From the NCBI RefSeq assembly GCF_003989745.1, contig NZ_RZGS01000008.1:1-64000 (forward strand): 64,000 nt of DNA. Direction: 5' to 3'. The stretch comes from Legionella septentrionalis (lineage in GTDB: Bacteria > Pseudomonadota > Gammaproteobacteria > Legionellales > Legionellaceae). Made by a program: the position numbers and the translations under genes. The notes below the pieces were generated by a model. That model was not told where the DNA came from, ran no database searches, and saw only the letters and a program-made list of their open reading frames with translations. Of this stretch, positions 40,049 through 50,189 are shown piece by piece (positions within the stretch are counted from its first letter, which is position 1; each line of letters begins with the position of its first letter).

Positions 40049-40936
40049 ATGGCAACAATCAGTGCTGCATTAGTTATGAAGCTGCGTGAGCTCACCGGCG
40101 CAGGTATGATGGAATGCAAAAAATTCTTGATTGAAACAGAAGGTGATATAGAAAAAGCAATTACGGAAATGCGTAAAGCCGGTCAAGCCAAAGCAGATAA
40201 AAAGGCAGGTCGTATTGCTGCAGAAGGTGCAATCGTAATTGCACGCGCTGCCGATGGTCGCCGTGCTGTGATGATGGAAGTAAACAGCGAAACCGATTTC
40301 GTTGCACGTGACGTTAATTTCAATAATTTTGCCAACCAGGCTGCAGAAACAGCGTTAAACAGTCAAGCAAAAGATGTGGATGCCATAGCGAATGAAGGAT
40401 TGGCCGGCGGTAGCAGTACAGTCGAGCAGGCACGACAAGAATTAATTGCAAAAATCGGCGAAAACATCAAACTGCGTCGTTTGCATCCGATGGAATGCGA
40501 TGGCGTTATCGGCCATTATTTGCACGGCAGTAAAATTGGTGTGTTGGTTGCATTGAAAGGTGGAGATGAAAACCTGGCAAAAGACATTGCCATGCACATC
40601 GCTGCAAGCCGTCCTATTGTGGTCAGCCGTGAGCAGGTTCCCGCCGATGCGATTGAAAATGAGCGTGAAATATTCCAGGCACAGGCTCGTGAAAGCGGTA
40701 AACCGCAAGAGATCGTTGATAAAATGATTGAAGGCCGCATCAGTAAATTTATCGATGAAGTCAGTTTGCATGGCCAACCTTTTGTAAAAGATCCAAACAA
40801 GAAAGTTGGGCAATTGTTAAAAGAGAAAAATGCAGAAGTGACTTCTTTTGTGCGTTTCGAAGTTGGCGAAGGAATCGAGAAGAAGGAAGATAACTTTGTT
40901 GCGGAAGTAATGGCACAAGTTCGCGACCAAGAATAA
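40049..40936 (+). CDS. tsf: Translation elongation factor Ts
   Basis: EF-Ts exchanges GDP for GTP on EF-Tu. The 295-residue product has the N-terminal UBA-like domain ([16 protein letters not shown]), the conserved [13 protein letters not shown] core motif and the C-terminal dimerisation region. Length is normal. It lies 205 bases after rpsB, behind a strong hairpin, and may have its own promoter in that gap. Confidence 0.98.
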   Translation: MATISAALVMKLRELTGAGMMECKKFLIETEGDIEKAITEMRKAGQAKADKKAGRIAAEGAIVIARAADGRRAVMMEVNSETDFVARDVNFNNFANQAAETALNSQAKDVDAIANEGLAGGSSTVEQARQELIAKIGENIKLRRLHPMECDGVIGHYLHGSKIGVLVALKGGDENLAKDIAMHIAASRPIVVSREQVPADAIENEREIFQAQARESGKPQEIVDKMIEGRISKFIDEVSLHGQPFVKDPNKKVGQLLKEKNAEVTSFVRFEVGEGIEKKEDNFVAEVMAQVRDQE

Positions 40937-40974
40937 GTTTCGTCATTAATTGATTCTTACATTTTTTAGATATT

Positions 40975-41027
40975 AAGCCCCCTTGCTGTAGATGGTAATT
41001 ATTCTGCGGCAAATTTGGGGCTTTTTT
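40975..41027 (+). terminator. Terminator-like hairpin between tsf and pyrH
   Basis: AAGCCCC (40975-40981) pairs with GGGGCTT (41017-41023), with an inner TTGC/GGCAA stem, and is followed by a run of six T residues. It overlaps the space just before pyrH, so it may reduce read-through from tsf. Confidence 0.75.
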
Positions 41028-41041
41028 ACGAGTGAACTTTC

Positions 41042-41779
41042 ATGAATGACAATCAACCAAAACTAAAATATAAACGCATAGTATTAAAATGCAGCGGCGA
41101 AGCCTTGATGGGCAAAGCACAATTTGGTATCGATCCTGCTATTTTGGATAGGATGGCTAAAGAAGTTGCCGAGCTTATCCAAATGGGCGTTGAGGTTGGT
41201 TTAGTTGTTGGCGGTGGGAATTTATTTCGCGGCAAGGCATTGTCGCAGGCAGGATTAGGACGGGTTACCGGCGATCACATGGGTATGCTGGCGACTGTGA
41301 TGAATGCTTTGGCTTTGCGTGATGCGCTTGAGCGCATTGATTTACCTGCGCGTATTATGTCGGCTATCCCAATGCTTGGAGTTGTCGATCCATACCACCG
41401 CCGTAAAGCAATGACGCATTTGCGTAATGGACATGCAGTCATTTTTGCTGCAGGCACAGGCAATCCTTTTTTTACAACGGATTCGGCTGCTTGTTTACGG
41501 GCAATTGAAATAGGGGCGGATATCGTATTGAAAGCAACAAAAGTTGACGGCGTTTATTCAGCTGATCCTCTTAAAAATCCGGAAGCGATACGCTATGATT
41601 TCTTAACTTATCGCGACGTGTTAAGTCAAGGCTTACAAGTGATGGATTCAACCGCAATTTGCTTATGTCAGGAGCAAGGGATGCCATTACAAGTGTTTAA
41701 TATGTCAGAACCCAACGCATTAAAGAAAATTGTTACCGGCGAGCGGGTTGGAACTATCATAGGAGCAAACCATGAGTGA
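41042..41779 (+). CDS. pyrH: Uridylate kinase
   Basis: PyrH phosphorylates UMP to UDP and belongs to the amino-acid kinase family. The 245-residue product shows the family order: [16 protein letters not shown] at the start, [10 protein letters not shown] for phosphate binding, and the [15 protein letters not shown] and [13 protein letters not shown] substrate/ATP loops. Its last eight bases overlap the frr start, so the two are translationally coupled. Confidence 0.97.
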   Translation: MNDNQPKLKYKRIVLKCSGEALMGKAQFGIDPAILDRMAKEVAELIQMGVEVGLVVGGGNLFRGKALSQAGLGRVTGDHMGMLATVMNALALRDALERIDLPARIMSAIPMLGVVDPYHRRKAMTHLRNGHAVIFAAGTGNPFFTTDSAACLRAIEIGADIVLKATKVDGVYSADPLKNPEAIRYDFLTYRDVLSQGLQVMDSTAICLCQEQGMPLQVFNMSEPNALKKIVTGERVGTIIGANHE

Positions 41780-42329
41780 GGATATCAAACGCGACGCTGA
41801 AAAGCGCATGAAAAAGGCCGTGGAATCGCTGCAGCATGAAATGGCTAAAATCCGTACCGGAAGAGCCAATGCAAGCCTTCTTGATCATATACAAGTTGAT
41901 TATTACGGCAGTCTTACCCCGTTAAACCAGGTAGCCAATGTAACCAGCAGCGATGCACGCACATTGATGGTTACTCCTTGGGATAAAAGCATGATTGCTG
42001 CAGTTGAAAAAGCGATTTTAAATTCAGATCTCGGTTTAAATCCTGCTACTGCTGGTACAGCTATACGCGTTCCCATGCCTGCTTTGACGGAAGAGCGCCG
42101 TAAAGAAATGATTCGCATCGTCCGGGCGGAAGCAGAACAAGGACGCGTTTCCATAAGGAATATCCGTCGCGATGCAAACAACCAACTGAAAGATTTGGTT
42201 AAAGAGAAAGCCATTTCTGAAGATGATGAGCGCCGTGCCAATGAAGTAGTGCAAAAGTTGACTGACAAGTACATTGCCGAAGTGGATGCAGTCTTGGCGG
42301 AGAAAGAAAAAGATTTAATGGAAATTTAA
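41772..42329 (+). CDS. frr: Ribosome recycling factor
   Basis: RRF, together with EF-G, splits the post-termination ribosome. The 185-residue length is standard, and the sequence keeps [15 protein letters not shown], the [14 protein letters not shown] hinge and the C-terminal three-helix bundle motif [16 protein letters not shown]. It closes the rpsB-tsf-pyrH-frr cluster. Confidence 0.98.
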   Translation: MSEDIKRDAEKRMKKAVESLQHEMAKIRTGRANASLLDHIQVDYYGSLTPLNQVANVTSSDARTLMVTPWDKSMIAAVEKAILNSDLGLNPATAGTAIRVPMPALTEERRKEMIRIVRAEAEQGRVSIRNIRRDANNQLKDLVKEKAISEDDERRANEVVQKLTDKYIAEVDAVLAEKEKDLMEI

Positions 42330-42350
42330 TCTGGTAATACAATAAATACA

Positions 42351-42388
42351 TACAGACTGGTCATCCCTGCTAAGCTGGCCAGGCTGTA
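42351..42388 (+). terminator. Probable terminator after frr
   Basis: TACAG (42351-42355) and CTGG (42357-42360) pair with CCAG (42379-42382) and CTGTA (42384-42388), giving an interrupted nine-pair stem with a long loop, followed by AAATTTT. It lies between convergent genes. Confidence 0.45.
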
Positions 42389-42414
42389 AATTTTGCTAAT
42401 ATTCATACTGGAAG

Positions 42415-43143
42415 CTATATCTCTGCTACATGTCCCCACCTAGGCTCCCAAAATAGTTTTTTTAATTCCCCACTTTTTCTAAGCGTTTCTAAATAAGGCG
42501 ATAAGGTTGCAGTACGGCAGGCAAGGATAATTAAGTTTGCTGTGTTTTTTACCGGTAAAGCAATTAAATTACCATTAAACTGTGTATGGATGTGACGAAA
42601 TATGCTCCAATGTTCATTTATATTGGCTAGATTTACGGCAAGGATGCCGTTTTTATACAGTAAATTGTAACAAGCATTGAAAAATTTAGGTGTATTGCAA
42701 TGCGACGGGAAAGAGTGGGCTTCATATAAATCAAGGAGTACATGCTGGTAACGCCGCGTATGTTGCTGCACAAACAAGTTTGCATCTTCCTGCAACACGT
42801 GCAGATTCTTGATTTCACCAGCCATAAAATACTTATAAGCTATATGGATGACTTCCGGATTGTTTTCTACTGCAAGCATGCTAAGCGATGGGAATAGCGG
42901 CGCCAGCGCATGCGCAACGCCGGCACCTCCCAAGCCAAGCAGACAACAGTCGGCAGGTTGCGTGCGGACAGCAAAGGTTAAATGCTTTATATAGCTTAAA
43001 CCAGGCTTTGCCGGGTTGCGGCGGTTGATCATACTTTGCAGGGAGTCGCTTCCTAAAGTTAACCACCGGTAGAATAAATTCTGATGTACTTTTGCCCCAT
43101 TTGGCGTTGCAAAAATACACTGTCCTGCTAGCGTCTTCCACAT
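42415..43143 (-). CDS. Spermidine-synthase-like SAM-binding protein
   Basis: The 242-residue protein has a Rossmann-type methyltransferase fold of the spermidine synthase family. The cofactor loop is LGLGGAGVAHAL, an acidic residue ends the second strand (AVENNPEVI), and a LLDLYEAHSFPSHCNTPKFF segment matches the region around the family's active site. The N-terminal beta domain typical of full SpeE is short. It starts one base after the astB stop, so it is the last gene of the arginine operon. Whether it makes polyamines or has another aminopropyl- or methyltransferase role is unknown. Confidence 0.75.
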   Translation of the reverse strand: MWKTLAGQCIFATPNGAKVHQNLFYRWLTLGSDSLQSMINRRNPAKPGLSYIKHLTFAVRTQPADCCLLGLGGAGVAHALAPLFPSLSMLAVENNPEVIHIAYKYFMAGEIKNLHVLQEDANLFVQQHTRRYQHVLLDLYEAHSFPSHCNTPKFFNACYNLLYKNGILAVNLANINEHWSIFRHIHTQFNGNLIALPVKNTANLIILACRTATLSPYLETLRKSGELKKLFWEPRWGHVAEI

Positions 43144-43144
43144 A

Positions 43145-44503
43145 TTAGCATTGGAATGGGTAAATAGAGCCTAAATCAAGTATAGATGTTAGCTCATCAA
43201 GTGCGGTAAAACATTCGGTGATTAAAGCTGGATCATCCAATTCATCGGCATGCAATTGCGGGCGGTAATGTTTGTCTATCCAAATCTCCAGGGTATCCAG
43301 TAATGCATCGGTTACAATCACACCAGAATGCATGGCCGCCAATTCTTCTTCGTTTAAAAGCACACGCAGCCGCAGGCAGGCAGGCCCTCCGCCATTGCGC
43401 ATGCTTTGCTTTAAATCCATGTAATGCGCCATGGTTATTGGATTGCTGGCATCGGCTAATAAAGCGTCAATAAATGACTTGATTTGTGTATGTTGCTCGC
43501 ACTCAATAGGAGAAATTAATGCCATGTGTTTTTCACGGGTATTGGCAGCAGGCAAAGTGACCAACTGGGAGTTAAATAAATAACTATTAACTGCATCCGC
43601 TATCGAAATTTGTTTTTGATTCACTTCAATAAGGCAGAGCGGAAAATCAGCCATGGTTTTCAACTGCTGCAAGATTTTCTTTTGGTGTAGCAAGGCTTCT
43701 TCATGCAAGAGCATGACAAATTCATTCGCAACGCCAATCACATCATTATGGAAAACCCCCTGATCGATGGCTTTGGGGTTTTGGCAGGCAAACAAAACGC
43801 GTTGCGGGTTAAGCAGGTGGTTGCGGGCAATGGCTTGCGACGCTTCCAGGGTTTGCCGGGCAGGGTAGCGCAAAGGTGCAGGATAAGAATTGTTAGCAGG
43901 CAATGCTTGTTTTCCATACACAAAGAAATTTATCCCTGCCACACCATGCTCGGCGCATAAACGGTTATGGTTGGCGGCCCCTTCATCACCCATGGTCACG
44001 GTGCGTGGCAAGCATTCATGATGTTGAAAATACCGTTCATCAGCAAATATCTTTTTTAATAGTTTCGCTGAAAAATCAGCTTCCTGGCAGCGATGCAGAT
44101 TCGTAATTAAATTCGCTGCGGTAAAATGAACGCGTTGATCTGCTGTATCCAGACTGGAACTCACGGTGGCTGTATTCGCGGTCCACATGCTGGCCGCAGA
44201 ATAACAAGCGCTTAATAAGCCTGGATCAGTCATTTTGGCCTTGCGCACTTGCTCTGCAGGAGCGCCGGTAAAACCTAATTGGCTTAGCAAATGCAAATTG
44301 GGTCTTTGCTGTGGGGGCAGCAAGGCTTGTTTTATCCCCAAATGATGCAGTAAGCGCATTTTTGTAATGCCTTGCCGTGCTGCCGCGGCTGGATTAGCAA
44401 GGGTAAACGCGTTTGCAGTAGAAGCAATATTGCCCGCTGCCAAACCGGCATAACTATAGCTTGGGCCAACCAGCCCATCCATATTAAGTTCATATACCTT
44501 CAT
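43145..44503 (-). CDS. astB: N-succinylarginine dihydrolase
   Basis: AstB cleaves N2-succinylarginine to succinylornithine, CO2 and two ammonia, step two of the AST route of arginine breakdown. The ATG at 44503 overlaps the astD stop (ATGA) and gives 452 residues, near the family norm; a frame starting at 44536 would add 11 residues inside astD. Family motifs include the N-terminal [32 protein letters not shown] with a His, and the C-terminal [14 protein letters not shown] holding the catalytic Cys. Confidence 0.95.
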   Translation of the reverse strand: MKVYELNMDGLVGPSYSYAGLAAGNIASTANAFTLANPAAAARQGITKMRLLHHLGIKQALLPPQQRPNLHLLSQLGFTGAPAEQVRKAKMTDPGLLSACYSAASMWTANTATVSSSLDTADQRVHFTAANLITNLHRCQEADFSAKLLKKIFADERYFQHHECLPRTVTMGDEGAANHNRLCAEHGVAGINFFVYGKQALPANNSYPAPLRYPARQTLEASQAIARNHLLNPQRVLFACQNPKAIDQGVFHNDVIGVANEFVMLLHEEALLHQKKILQQLKTMADFPLCLIEVNQKQISIADAVNSYLFNSQLVTLPAANTREKHMALISPIECEQHTQIKSFIDALLADASNPITMAHYMDLKQSMRNGGGPACLRLRVLLNEEELAAMHSGVIVTDALLDTLEIWIDKHYRPQLHADELDDPALITECFTALDELTSILDLGSIYPFQC

Positions 44504-45996
44504 CGTATTTCGTCGCCAGGGATGCCTGGCAGCCATTGTGCAGGGGGTTGTAATTCACTTTGCTCCAGGCTTGCTATGGGATAGGCACAATAATCGGCTG
44601 CAAAATAAGCGCTGGGTCTGTGATTACCACTATGGCCTATACCGCCAAACGGCAAATTGCTTGCAGCACCTGTTGTCGGTCTGTTTAAGCTTAATACGCC
44701 GGCGCGTATTGTGGCAAAAAAATGCTGATAATGGTGTTCATTATCGCTTAACAAACCTGCCGCCAAACCGTAACGCGTTTGATTCGCCAAAGTTAACGCT
44801 TCATCAAAATCCCGATACCGGTAAACTTGTACAAAAGGCGCGAAAATTTCTGTATCGGGCGGATTATTGACTTTGGACATGTCCATAATCCCTGGGGAAA
44901 GAAAACCAGTGTTTTCACGCAGCAAAGTCATGGGCAATAAAGAGATCCCGCCTGCTTCTTGTAGATGTTTTTGTGCAGCGAGATGGGATAAGGCATGTTC
45001 ATAACGAATCACCGGCCCCATAAAGGGCTCAGGTTGTTCATTAAACTTACCTATCTTCACTTGCTGACAAAGCTTGATAAACTTAGCAAGAAATTCATCC
45101 CCTTTCTGGCTATCCGGAATTAACAGCCTGCGTGCACAAGTACAGCGTTGTCCTGCAGTAATTAGCGTTGATAAAAGGGTATAATAAAGTGCGGCTTTAA
45201 TATTATTAACTTCATCAAGAATTAAGGGATTATTGCCGCCCATTTCCAAGGCCAGGATCACTTCAGGCCGCTCACTGAATTGTTGATGAATCTTTAATCC
45301 AGTCTGATAGCTTCCTGTAAAAAAAACACCCTGAATATCCTGGCTCAGTAAAGTTTTCGCGGCTTGTGCCTCCCCTTGTATGCAATTGAAAACCCCGGCC
45401 GGTAAATCGCTGTCATGCCAGCATTCAGCAATAAGCTGCGCTACGCCTGGTGTTAACTCACTGGGTTTATAAACGATGGTGTTGCCCGCTAATAGCGCCG
45501 GGACAATATGGCCATTGCTCAAGTGAGCCGGGAAATTAAATGGACCGAGAACCGCGACCACTCCATGGGGTTTATAACGAACATAACCTGTAGCATCAGC
45601 ATTGCTGACTTTTTTTTCGGCAGTTCTTTCTTCATATGCTTTAATAGATAAGCTAATTTTACCGATCACGGCATTGACTTCGGTATCGGATTCCCAAAGC
45701 GGCTTACCTGTTTCCAGTGATATAAGTTGAGCAAGTTGTTTACGTTTTGCTGCAACATGCTGGGAAAAATTTTGCACACGTTTGACCCGTTCGGCGAAAG
45801 GAAAATTTGCCCAGTGTTGCAAGGCTTGCCTTGCAGCTGCAAAAGCAGCGGATACTTCTTCATGCGCTGCCAATCGGCCTTGCCAAACACTGGAGCCATT
45901 TGCCGGATTGATTGAATCAAGAGCCATGCCCGTACCTGCAACAAATGTCCCGTTGATATAATGCGATGGCTTATTTTTTAGCAGGTTGTTTATCAT
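44500..45996 (-). CDS. astD: Succinylglutamate-semialdehyde dehydrogenase
   Basis: AstD oxidises N-succinylglutamate semialdehyde to N-succinylglutamate, step four of the AST pathway. The ATG at 45996 follows AAGGAAGG and gives 498 residues, as expected; a frame from 46059 would add 21 residues. The aldehyde dehydrogenase catalytic Glu is in [10 protein letters not shown] and the nucleophile Cys in [30 protein letters not shown] is the AstD-type substrate region. It overlaps astA by 26 bases and astB by four. Confidence 0.95.
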   Translation of the reverse strand: MINNLLKNKPSHYINGTFVAGTGMALDSINPANGSSVWQGRLAAHEEVSAAFAAARQALQHWANFPFAERVKRVQNFSQHVAAKRKQLAQLISLETGKPLWESDTEVNAVIGKISLSIKAYEERTAEKKVSNADATGYVRYKPHGVVAVLGPFNFPAHLSNGHIVPALLAGNTIVYKPSELTPGVAQLIAECWHDSDLPAGVFNCIQGEAQAAKTLLSQDIQGVFFTGSYQTGLKIHQQFSERPEVILALEMGGNNPLILDEVNNIKAALYYTLLSTLITAGQRCTCARRLLIPDSQKGDEFLAKFIKLCQQVKIGKFNEQPEPFMGPVIRYEHALSHLAAQKHLQEAGGISLLPMTLLRENTGFLSPGIMDMSKVNNPPDTEIFAPFVQVYRYRDFDEALTLANQTRYGLAAGLLSDNEHHYQHFFATIRAGVLSLNRPTTGAASNLPFGGIGHSGNHRPSAYFAADYCAYPIASLEQSELQPPAQWLPGIPGDEIR

Positions 45997-47044
45997 AACC
46001 TTCCTTGTTTGACAGGATGTTTTCATCAAGTTGCAGCGGCACGATCCGAACCGAATCACCGCTTTGGACTTCTAATATTTCAGCTGTTTCTTTGCTGAGG
46101 ATGCAATGATTGTTTTCATTAAAAATAACTTGACTAATGGTAGCACGAAAATCGAGCTTCGTATTGGCGACGATAAAACGCTTGCCGCATACATCATCAA
46201 TCAGATTTTTCACAATGTAAACGCGGCTTGCTGCGGTACTGCGAATTGCGGTTTTGGGTGCCTCCAAAGTTGGGCCTGCGTCAAAAATATCAACGTAGTG
46301 ATTAAAACGAAATCCTTCACGCAATAAAATATTCATGGCAGCTAGACTCGTTTCATGTGGTTTACCAAGGACTGCTTGCGCAGCGCTGGGTAAAAGTTTT
46401 ATATACACCGGATTTCTTGGCATTAAATCCGCTATAAATTGTTTATTGGTAGAAAGTGTTAATCGATCCGCTTCCGCAAAGCTCATATGAAAAAAATGAC
46501 TGCCTACTGCATCCCAAAATGGGGAGTCGCCTTTAGCATCGGAAATTCCGCGCATTTCTGCAATTACGGTCGTGGCGAAGCGCTCGGGATATTGTGCCAT
46601 GAACAGGAAACGTGCGCGGGAGAGCAACAAGCCGTTGCTGGTGTGGCGATAATCTGGACGTAAAAAGAGCGTGCAAATTTCACTGCATCCCTGGTAATCA
46701 TTCACCAGGCTTAATACTTCATAATCCGTTCTTATATTCAGGGAATGGCACATACGTGTGCGTTTTGAAACCTTATAGGAATAAAAAGGTGAATCATGTC
46801 CAATATAAGCTTCAATGGCTGAAGTGCCCACCACTGTTTTTTTATCCAAATCTTCAATTACAAATAAATAATATTCATTTTCTGGATGTTCAACGGTTTT
46901 ATTGAACGAATACGTAGCCCAGGAGAGACGTTTGCGCAATAATTCCTTATCTTTTGGAAGGGTTGTAATGCCTATGCCGCTTTCTTCCGCAAGATGGCAA
47001 ATCGCGACGAGATCTTTCTCTTTGGCACTGCGAAATAACATCAT
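45971..47044 (-). CDS. astA: Arginine N-succinyltransferase
   Basis: AstA transfers succinate from succinyl-CoA to arginine, the first step of the AST pathway. From ATG 47044 (AAGGTG six bases upstream; ATG 47041 is an equal choice) the product has about 357 residues. It begins with an acetyltransferase-like segment ([19 protein letters not shown]) and contains the AstA signatures [22 protein letters not shown] and [14 protein letters not shown]. It starts about ten bases after the M20 hydrolase stop and overlaps astD. Confidence 0.94.
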   Translation of the reverse strand: MMLFRSAKEKDLVAICHLAEESGIGITTLPKDKELLRKRLSWATYSFNKTVEHPENEYYLFVIEDLDKKTVVGTSAIEAYIGHDSPFYSYKVSKRTRMCHSLNIRTDYEVLSLVNDYQGCSEICTLFLRPDYRHTSNGLLLSRARFLFMAQYPERFATTVIAEMRGISDAKGDSPFWDAVGSHFFHMSFAEADRLTLSTNKQFIADLMPRNPVYIKLLPSAAQAVLGKPHETSLAAMNILLREGFRFNHYVDIFDAGPTLEAPKTAIRSTAASRVYIVKNLIDDVCGKRFIVANTKLDFRATISQVIFNENNHCILSKETAEILEVQSGDSVRIVPLQLDENILSNKEGYDKQPAKK

Positions 47045-47054
47045 GGTGACACCT

Positions 47055-48281
47055 TCAGTCGTGTAATTCTTCAAGGCCGCCTTCTGCCAGATTGGCTAAT
47101 AATAAGGCACTTAACAAAGCTCGTTCCGCCAGGCTGTCTATTAATATAAATTCCTCTGGTGTATGGATATGCCCACCGCGCACGCCTAAGGTATCTATCA
47201 CAGGTAAACCATGCTGTGCAAGGTTATTCCCATCACAACAACCGCCGCTATCTTGCCAATTGATGGTTAATCCCAACTGCTTTCCTATAGATTGTATGCG
47301 TTCAAATAAACGCTGCGTGGCTCGATTCACCTGTTTAACCGGACGATGGAAACTTCCTGTCCATGACAGGAAATAATCGTGGCGTCGGAATTTTTTTGTG
47401 ATTTCATCAAGTTTTGCATGCACCCAATTTGCATCTTCTGCTTGGCTTATCCGTACATCTAATTTGGCAACAGCTTTATCAGGAACTATATTTAAAGCGC
47501 TACCGCCTGATATTTTGCCAACATTGATGGTAACGCCTGGCCGTGTACCATTTAATGCGTCAATGGCAAGCACGATTTCTGCCAAATAGCAAATAGCATT
47601 GCGTCCTTCGTGAAAGTTACGTCCCGCATGCGCGGCTTTGCCAATAGCTACCAAAGTGAATTTTCCACTGCCCCGGCGATTTTTTGCCAACTGACCCAAT
47701 TCATCCATTGCGGGTTCATAGACGAATGCAGCTTGATAGTTATTGGCTATTTGATCTAAAAAAATGCTGGAAGAAGGAGAGCCGATTTCTTCATCGGCAT
47801 TGATGACCACATCCCAGCCTAATTCATGTGCCAGAGGGGTTTGTTCAAATGCGTTTAAAGCCTGTAACATGACGATTAAGCCACCTTTCATGTCTGTAAC
47901 GCCAGGCCCGTTTAAGCGGTTAGCGTCAACATGAGTCAGTTTTTGGAAGGGATGGTCAATGCCATATACGGTATCCATATGTCCGCAAAGAAGAATGCGG
48001 CGTTTTAATTCTGGGCGTTTTCTTATAAATAATGTTTCGCCACAGATAAGAGCAGTCTTTTCCCCAGTCATGTCAATGATAGTAGTTGCAATGGGAGGCA
48101 GAGTATTCATCTCCTCGGCCAAGGGAGCAAAAAGAGATTGCAGGGCACGGTTGGTCTGTTGCAAGCCTTGAAGATTGTATGAGCCTGAATTGATTTCACA
48201 AAGTTGATGCAGCTGCTCCAGCATGATTTGCTGGTTATGCTGAATGAATTTGGAGAGTTCCAATAATGATTTTAGCACCAT
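47055..48281 (-). CDS. M20-family zinc hydrolase in AST operon
   Basis: The 408-residue protein is a metallopeptidase of the M20 type (CPG2/ArgE/DapE group). Zinc-site residues are all visible: HMD in CGHMDTVYG, Asp in GPGVTDMKGG, the Glu pair in NADEEIGS, and a late His in GGHIHTPEE. Such enzymes cleave N-acyl amino acids. It is the first gene of the operon with astA, astD and astB, about ten bases before astA, so it may remove succinate from succinylglutamate in place of the M14-type AstE; that is inference. AGGGAG precedes the ATG. Confidence 0.88.
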   Translation of the reverse strand: MVLKSLLELSKFIQHNQQIMLEQLHQLCEINSGSYNLQGLQQTNRALQSLFAPLAEEMNTLPPIATTIIDMTGEKTALICGETLFIRKRPELKRRILLCGHMDTVYGIDHPFQKLTHVDANRLNGPGVTDMKGGLIVMLQALNAFEQTPLAHELGWDVVINADEEIGSPSSSIFLDQIANNYQAAFVYEPAMDELGQLAKNRRGSGKFTLVAIGKAAHAGRNFHEGRNAICYLAEIVLAIDALNGTRPGVTINVGKISGGSALNIVPDKAVAKLDVRISQAEDANWVHAKLDEITKKFRRHDYFLSWTGSFHRPVKQVNRATQRLFERIQSIGKQLGLTINWQDSGGCCDGNNLAQHGLPVIDTLGVRGGHIHTPEEFILIDSLAERALLSALLLANLAEGGLEELHD

Positions 48282-48360
48282 TTGCTCCCTGTCAGGGTCT
48301 AAACATTATTTGAAATGGGTGTGCGCCCCCGGACAGGTAGCCGGAAAGCGCCTAAGAATA

Positions 48361-48750
48361 TTATTGACTTAATGACTCCCATAAAGCAATGCGTGCACCC
48401 GTGGGGTCAATAATTACGGCAAATTGCCCAAAATCGCCGACAGGTGTATTGGGAACTTGAATTTGAGCGCCATATTGTTGCGCTTTCTTAAGGCTTTCTT
48501 CGATGCTGCGCACAAGGACATAACTCATCCAATGCGGAGGAACGTGGCCGGCTTTCTCTTTGGAAATCTCCCAAATGCCGGCAAACTCATCACCGCCTGC
48601 CTTAATCATGGTATAGGTTTGCCCATTTCCCATGTCATGATCGACAAATTGCCAATCGAATAAGTTGCCATAAAAATCTTTGGCAGCTTGTAGGTCAGAT
48701 GTTGCCAGTTCGTTCCAACAAAATTCGCCGAAAGTTGGTTGTGTACTCAT
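48361..48750 (-). CDS. VOC-superfamily (glyoxalase-like) protein
   Basis: The 129-residue protein has the vicinal oxygen chelate fold: a FCWNELATSDLQAAKDFYGNLFDW start and a second half with LVRSIEESLKKAQQYGAQI and an end strand FAVIIDPTGARIALWE. These proteins bind a metal and act as glyoxalases, dioxygenases or antibiotic-binding proteins. The ligand is unknown. It lies just upstream of the arginine operon but with about 80 bases between, so it may be separate. Confidence 0.87.
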   Translation of the reverse strand: MSTQPTFGEFCWNELATSDLQAAKDFYGNLFDWQFVDHDMGNGQTYTMIKAGGDEFAGIWEISKEKAGHVPPHWMSYVLVRSIEESLKKAQQYGAQIQVPNTPVGDFGQFAVIIDPTGARIALWESLSQ

Positions 48751-48865
48751 ATTTCCCCCTTAATTATTGTCCATTAAAGGCAAAAGAGTAGTCTTGCGTA
48801 TGCATGAATGCAAGCGCGCAATTGTTTATGCTATACAATAAGTTCATTTTATTACGGGGATTTGC

Positions 48866-49363
48866 ATGATCCAATTGGCAAGATTGATTTTTATGATGGT
48901 TCTGGGTATTAATGCTGCAGCAAGCTTTGCCGCTGTAACAATTGAACAATGTGTTAATGTGAAAAAGGCTGAGGCAGCTGGCAGGGATTTGATTGCTATG
49001 TTTGAACAGGACGTGTGCCGGCAAAAAACAAAGCCCGTTCTTTTTGCTGATGTGGTCAATATCTATTTACCCCGAGTCATGAACGAAAATTTTCTTGGCG
49101 TACCTCCTCCGGCTAACTGGCAATTGTTAGCCGATGATGTCGTGACTGCTTGTACAAGCCAAAGCGATGTTTGCTTAAAAGAAGTACGCAAGGAAATTGC
49201 TTCATGCATTACAGGAAGGCTGCCGGGTATACTTCTTGTTTTTGGACCGTGGTTTGCCGAGAATTGCGAAATGCTTAATAAGCATGTGATTTTGAATTGG
49301 GACAATAAAAAAGCAATCATTCAGGGGTGGCTGCAACAGTCGCAAACAAGTAATGGCGATTAG
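48866..49363 (+). CDS. Unknown exported cysteine-containing protein
   Basis: I do not recognise this 165-residue protein. The N-terminus is a good signal peptide (hydrophobic core LIFMMVLGINAAASF, cleavage near SFAA). The mature part has several Cys residues (about positions 28, 51, 97, 104, 114, 132), which could form disulfides in the periplasm. A GGGG ribosome binding site precedes the ATG. It is divergent from the VOC gene. Confidence 0.65.
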   Translation: MIQLARLIFMMVLGINAAASFAAVTIEQCVNVKKAEAAGRDLIAMFEQDVCRQKTKPVLFADVVNIYLPRVMNENFLGVPPPANWQLLADDVVTACTSQSDVCLKEVRKEIASCITGRLPGILLVFGPWFAENCEMLNKHVILNWDNKKAIIQGWLQQSQTSNGD

Positions 49364-49466
49364 GAGTTATCCACTTTCCTGCTCTGCGCATAAATCGATG
49401 TTCTAACGCTCGCAAAATCACTGAGAGTATATATAATGCCTTTGTTATTTCGAACTTGGAGAGCGC

Positions 49467-50189
49467 ATGCATCCTTTGCTTAAGCAAGCTCATCCGCAGT
49501 GGCATATCATTTTGGATAAAGCACTAGGTCACGTGGATCCTGACTATTTAAAGGAATTGGAAACAATGGGAAGTTGTTTGCCCAACAAAGAATGTATATT
49601 CAGGGCTTTTAGCATACCACTTGCTGCTACCGAATATGTATTGTTGGGTGAGTCTCCTTATCCACGCCCGGAATCTGCAAATGGTTTTGCTTTCTGGGAT
49701 AATGCGGTGGGCAGTTTATGGAGTAGCACAGGCTTAAGCAAAGAAGTCAACCGCGCAACTTCGCTGCGTAACTGGATCAAAATGTTATTATACGCGCGCG
49801 GTGACTTACAACAAGATTTTTCGCAAAATGCAATTGCCAAGCTTAATAAAACCTCCTATGTTCAAACAGCAAGTGAATTATTCAATGCATTCCTGAATAA
49901 AGGGTTTTTGTTATTAAATGCCACACTGGTTTATAGCAAAGGCGATGTTAATTATCATGCGCGTAAATGGAAACCTTTTATTCAACAGTTGTTTTTACAA
50001 TTGGCGGAAATAAAACCATCATTGAAACTGGTGTTATTCGGAAGGATAGCCAATGAAATCCCTGGATCTGATTTATTTTCCAGTTTAATCGCAGAGCATC
50101 CTTATAATCTTAGTTTTATCACGAATCCCAATGTAGTAGCCTTCTTTAAACCTTTGGATTTACTGTCTCATGAAAAAAAGCACAATTGA
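49467..50189 (+). CDS. Degenerate uracil-DNA glycosylase-like protein
   Basis: The 240-residue protein follows family-1 uracil-DNA glycosylase along its length: a GxDPYH-like segment reading GESPYPRP (residues 61-68), then NGFAF, LLLNATL (148-154), LVLFGRIAN and HPYNLS (211-216). In active enzymes the first motif is GQDPYH and its Asp activates the water; here Glu62 and Ser63 stand in those places, so ordinary uracil removal is doubtful. It might bind DNA without cutting, act on another base, or serve a new role. It overlaps ubiG by 20 bases, so it is co-translated with that gene. Confidence 0.78.
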   Translation: MHPLLKQAHPQWHIILDKALGHVDPDYLKELETMGSCLPNKECIFRAFSIPLAATEYVLLGESPYPRPESANGFAFWDNAVGSLWSSTGLSKEVNRATSLRNWIKMLLYARGDLQQDFSQNAIAKLNKTSYVQTASELFNAFLNKGFLLLNATLVYSKGDVNYHARKWKPFIQQLFLQLAEIKPSLKLVLFGRIANEIPGSDLFSSLIAEHPYNLSFITNPNVVAFFKPLDLLSHEKKHN

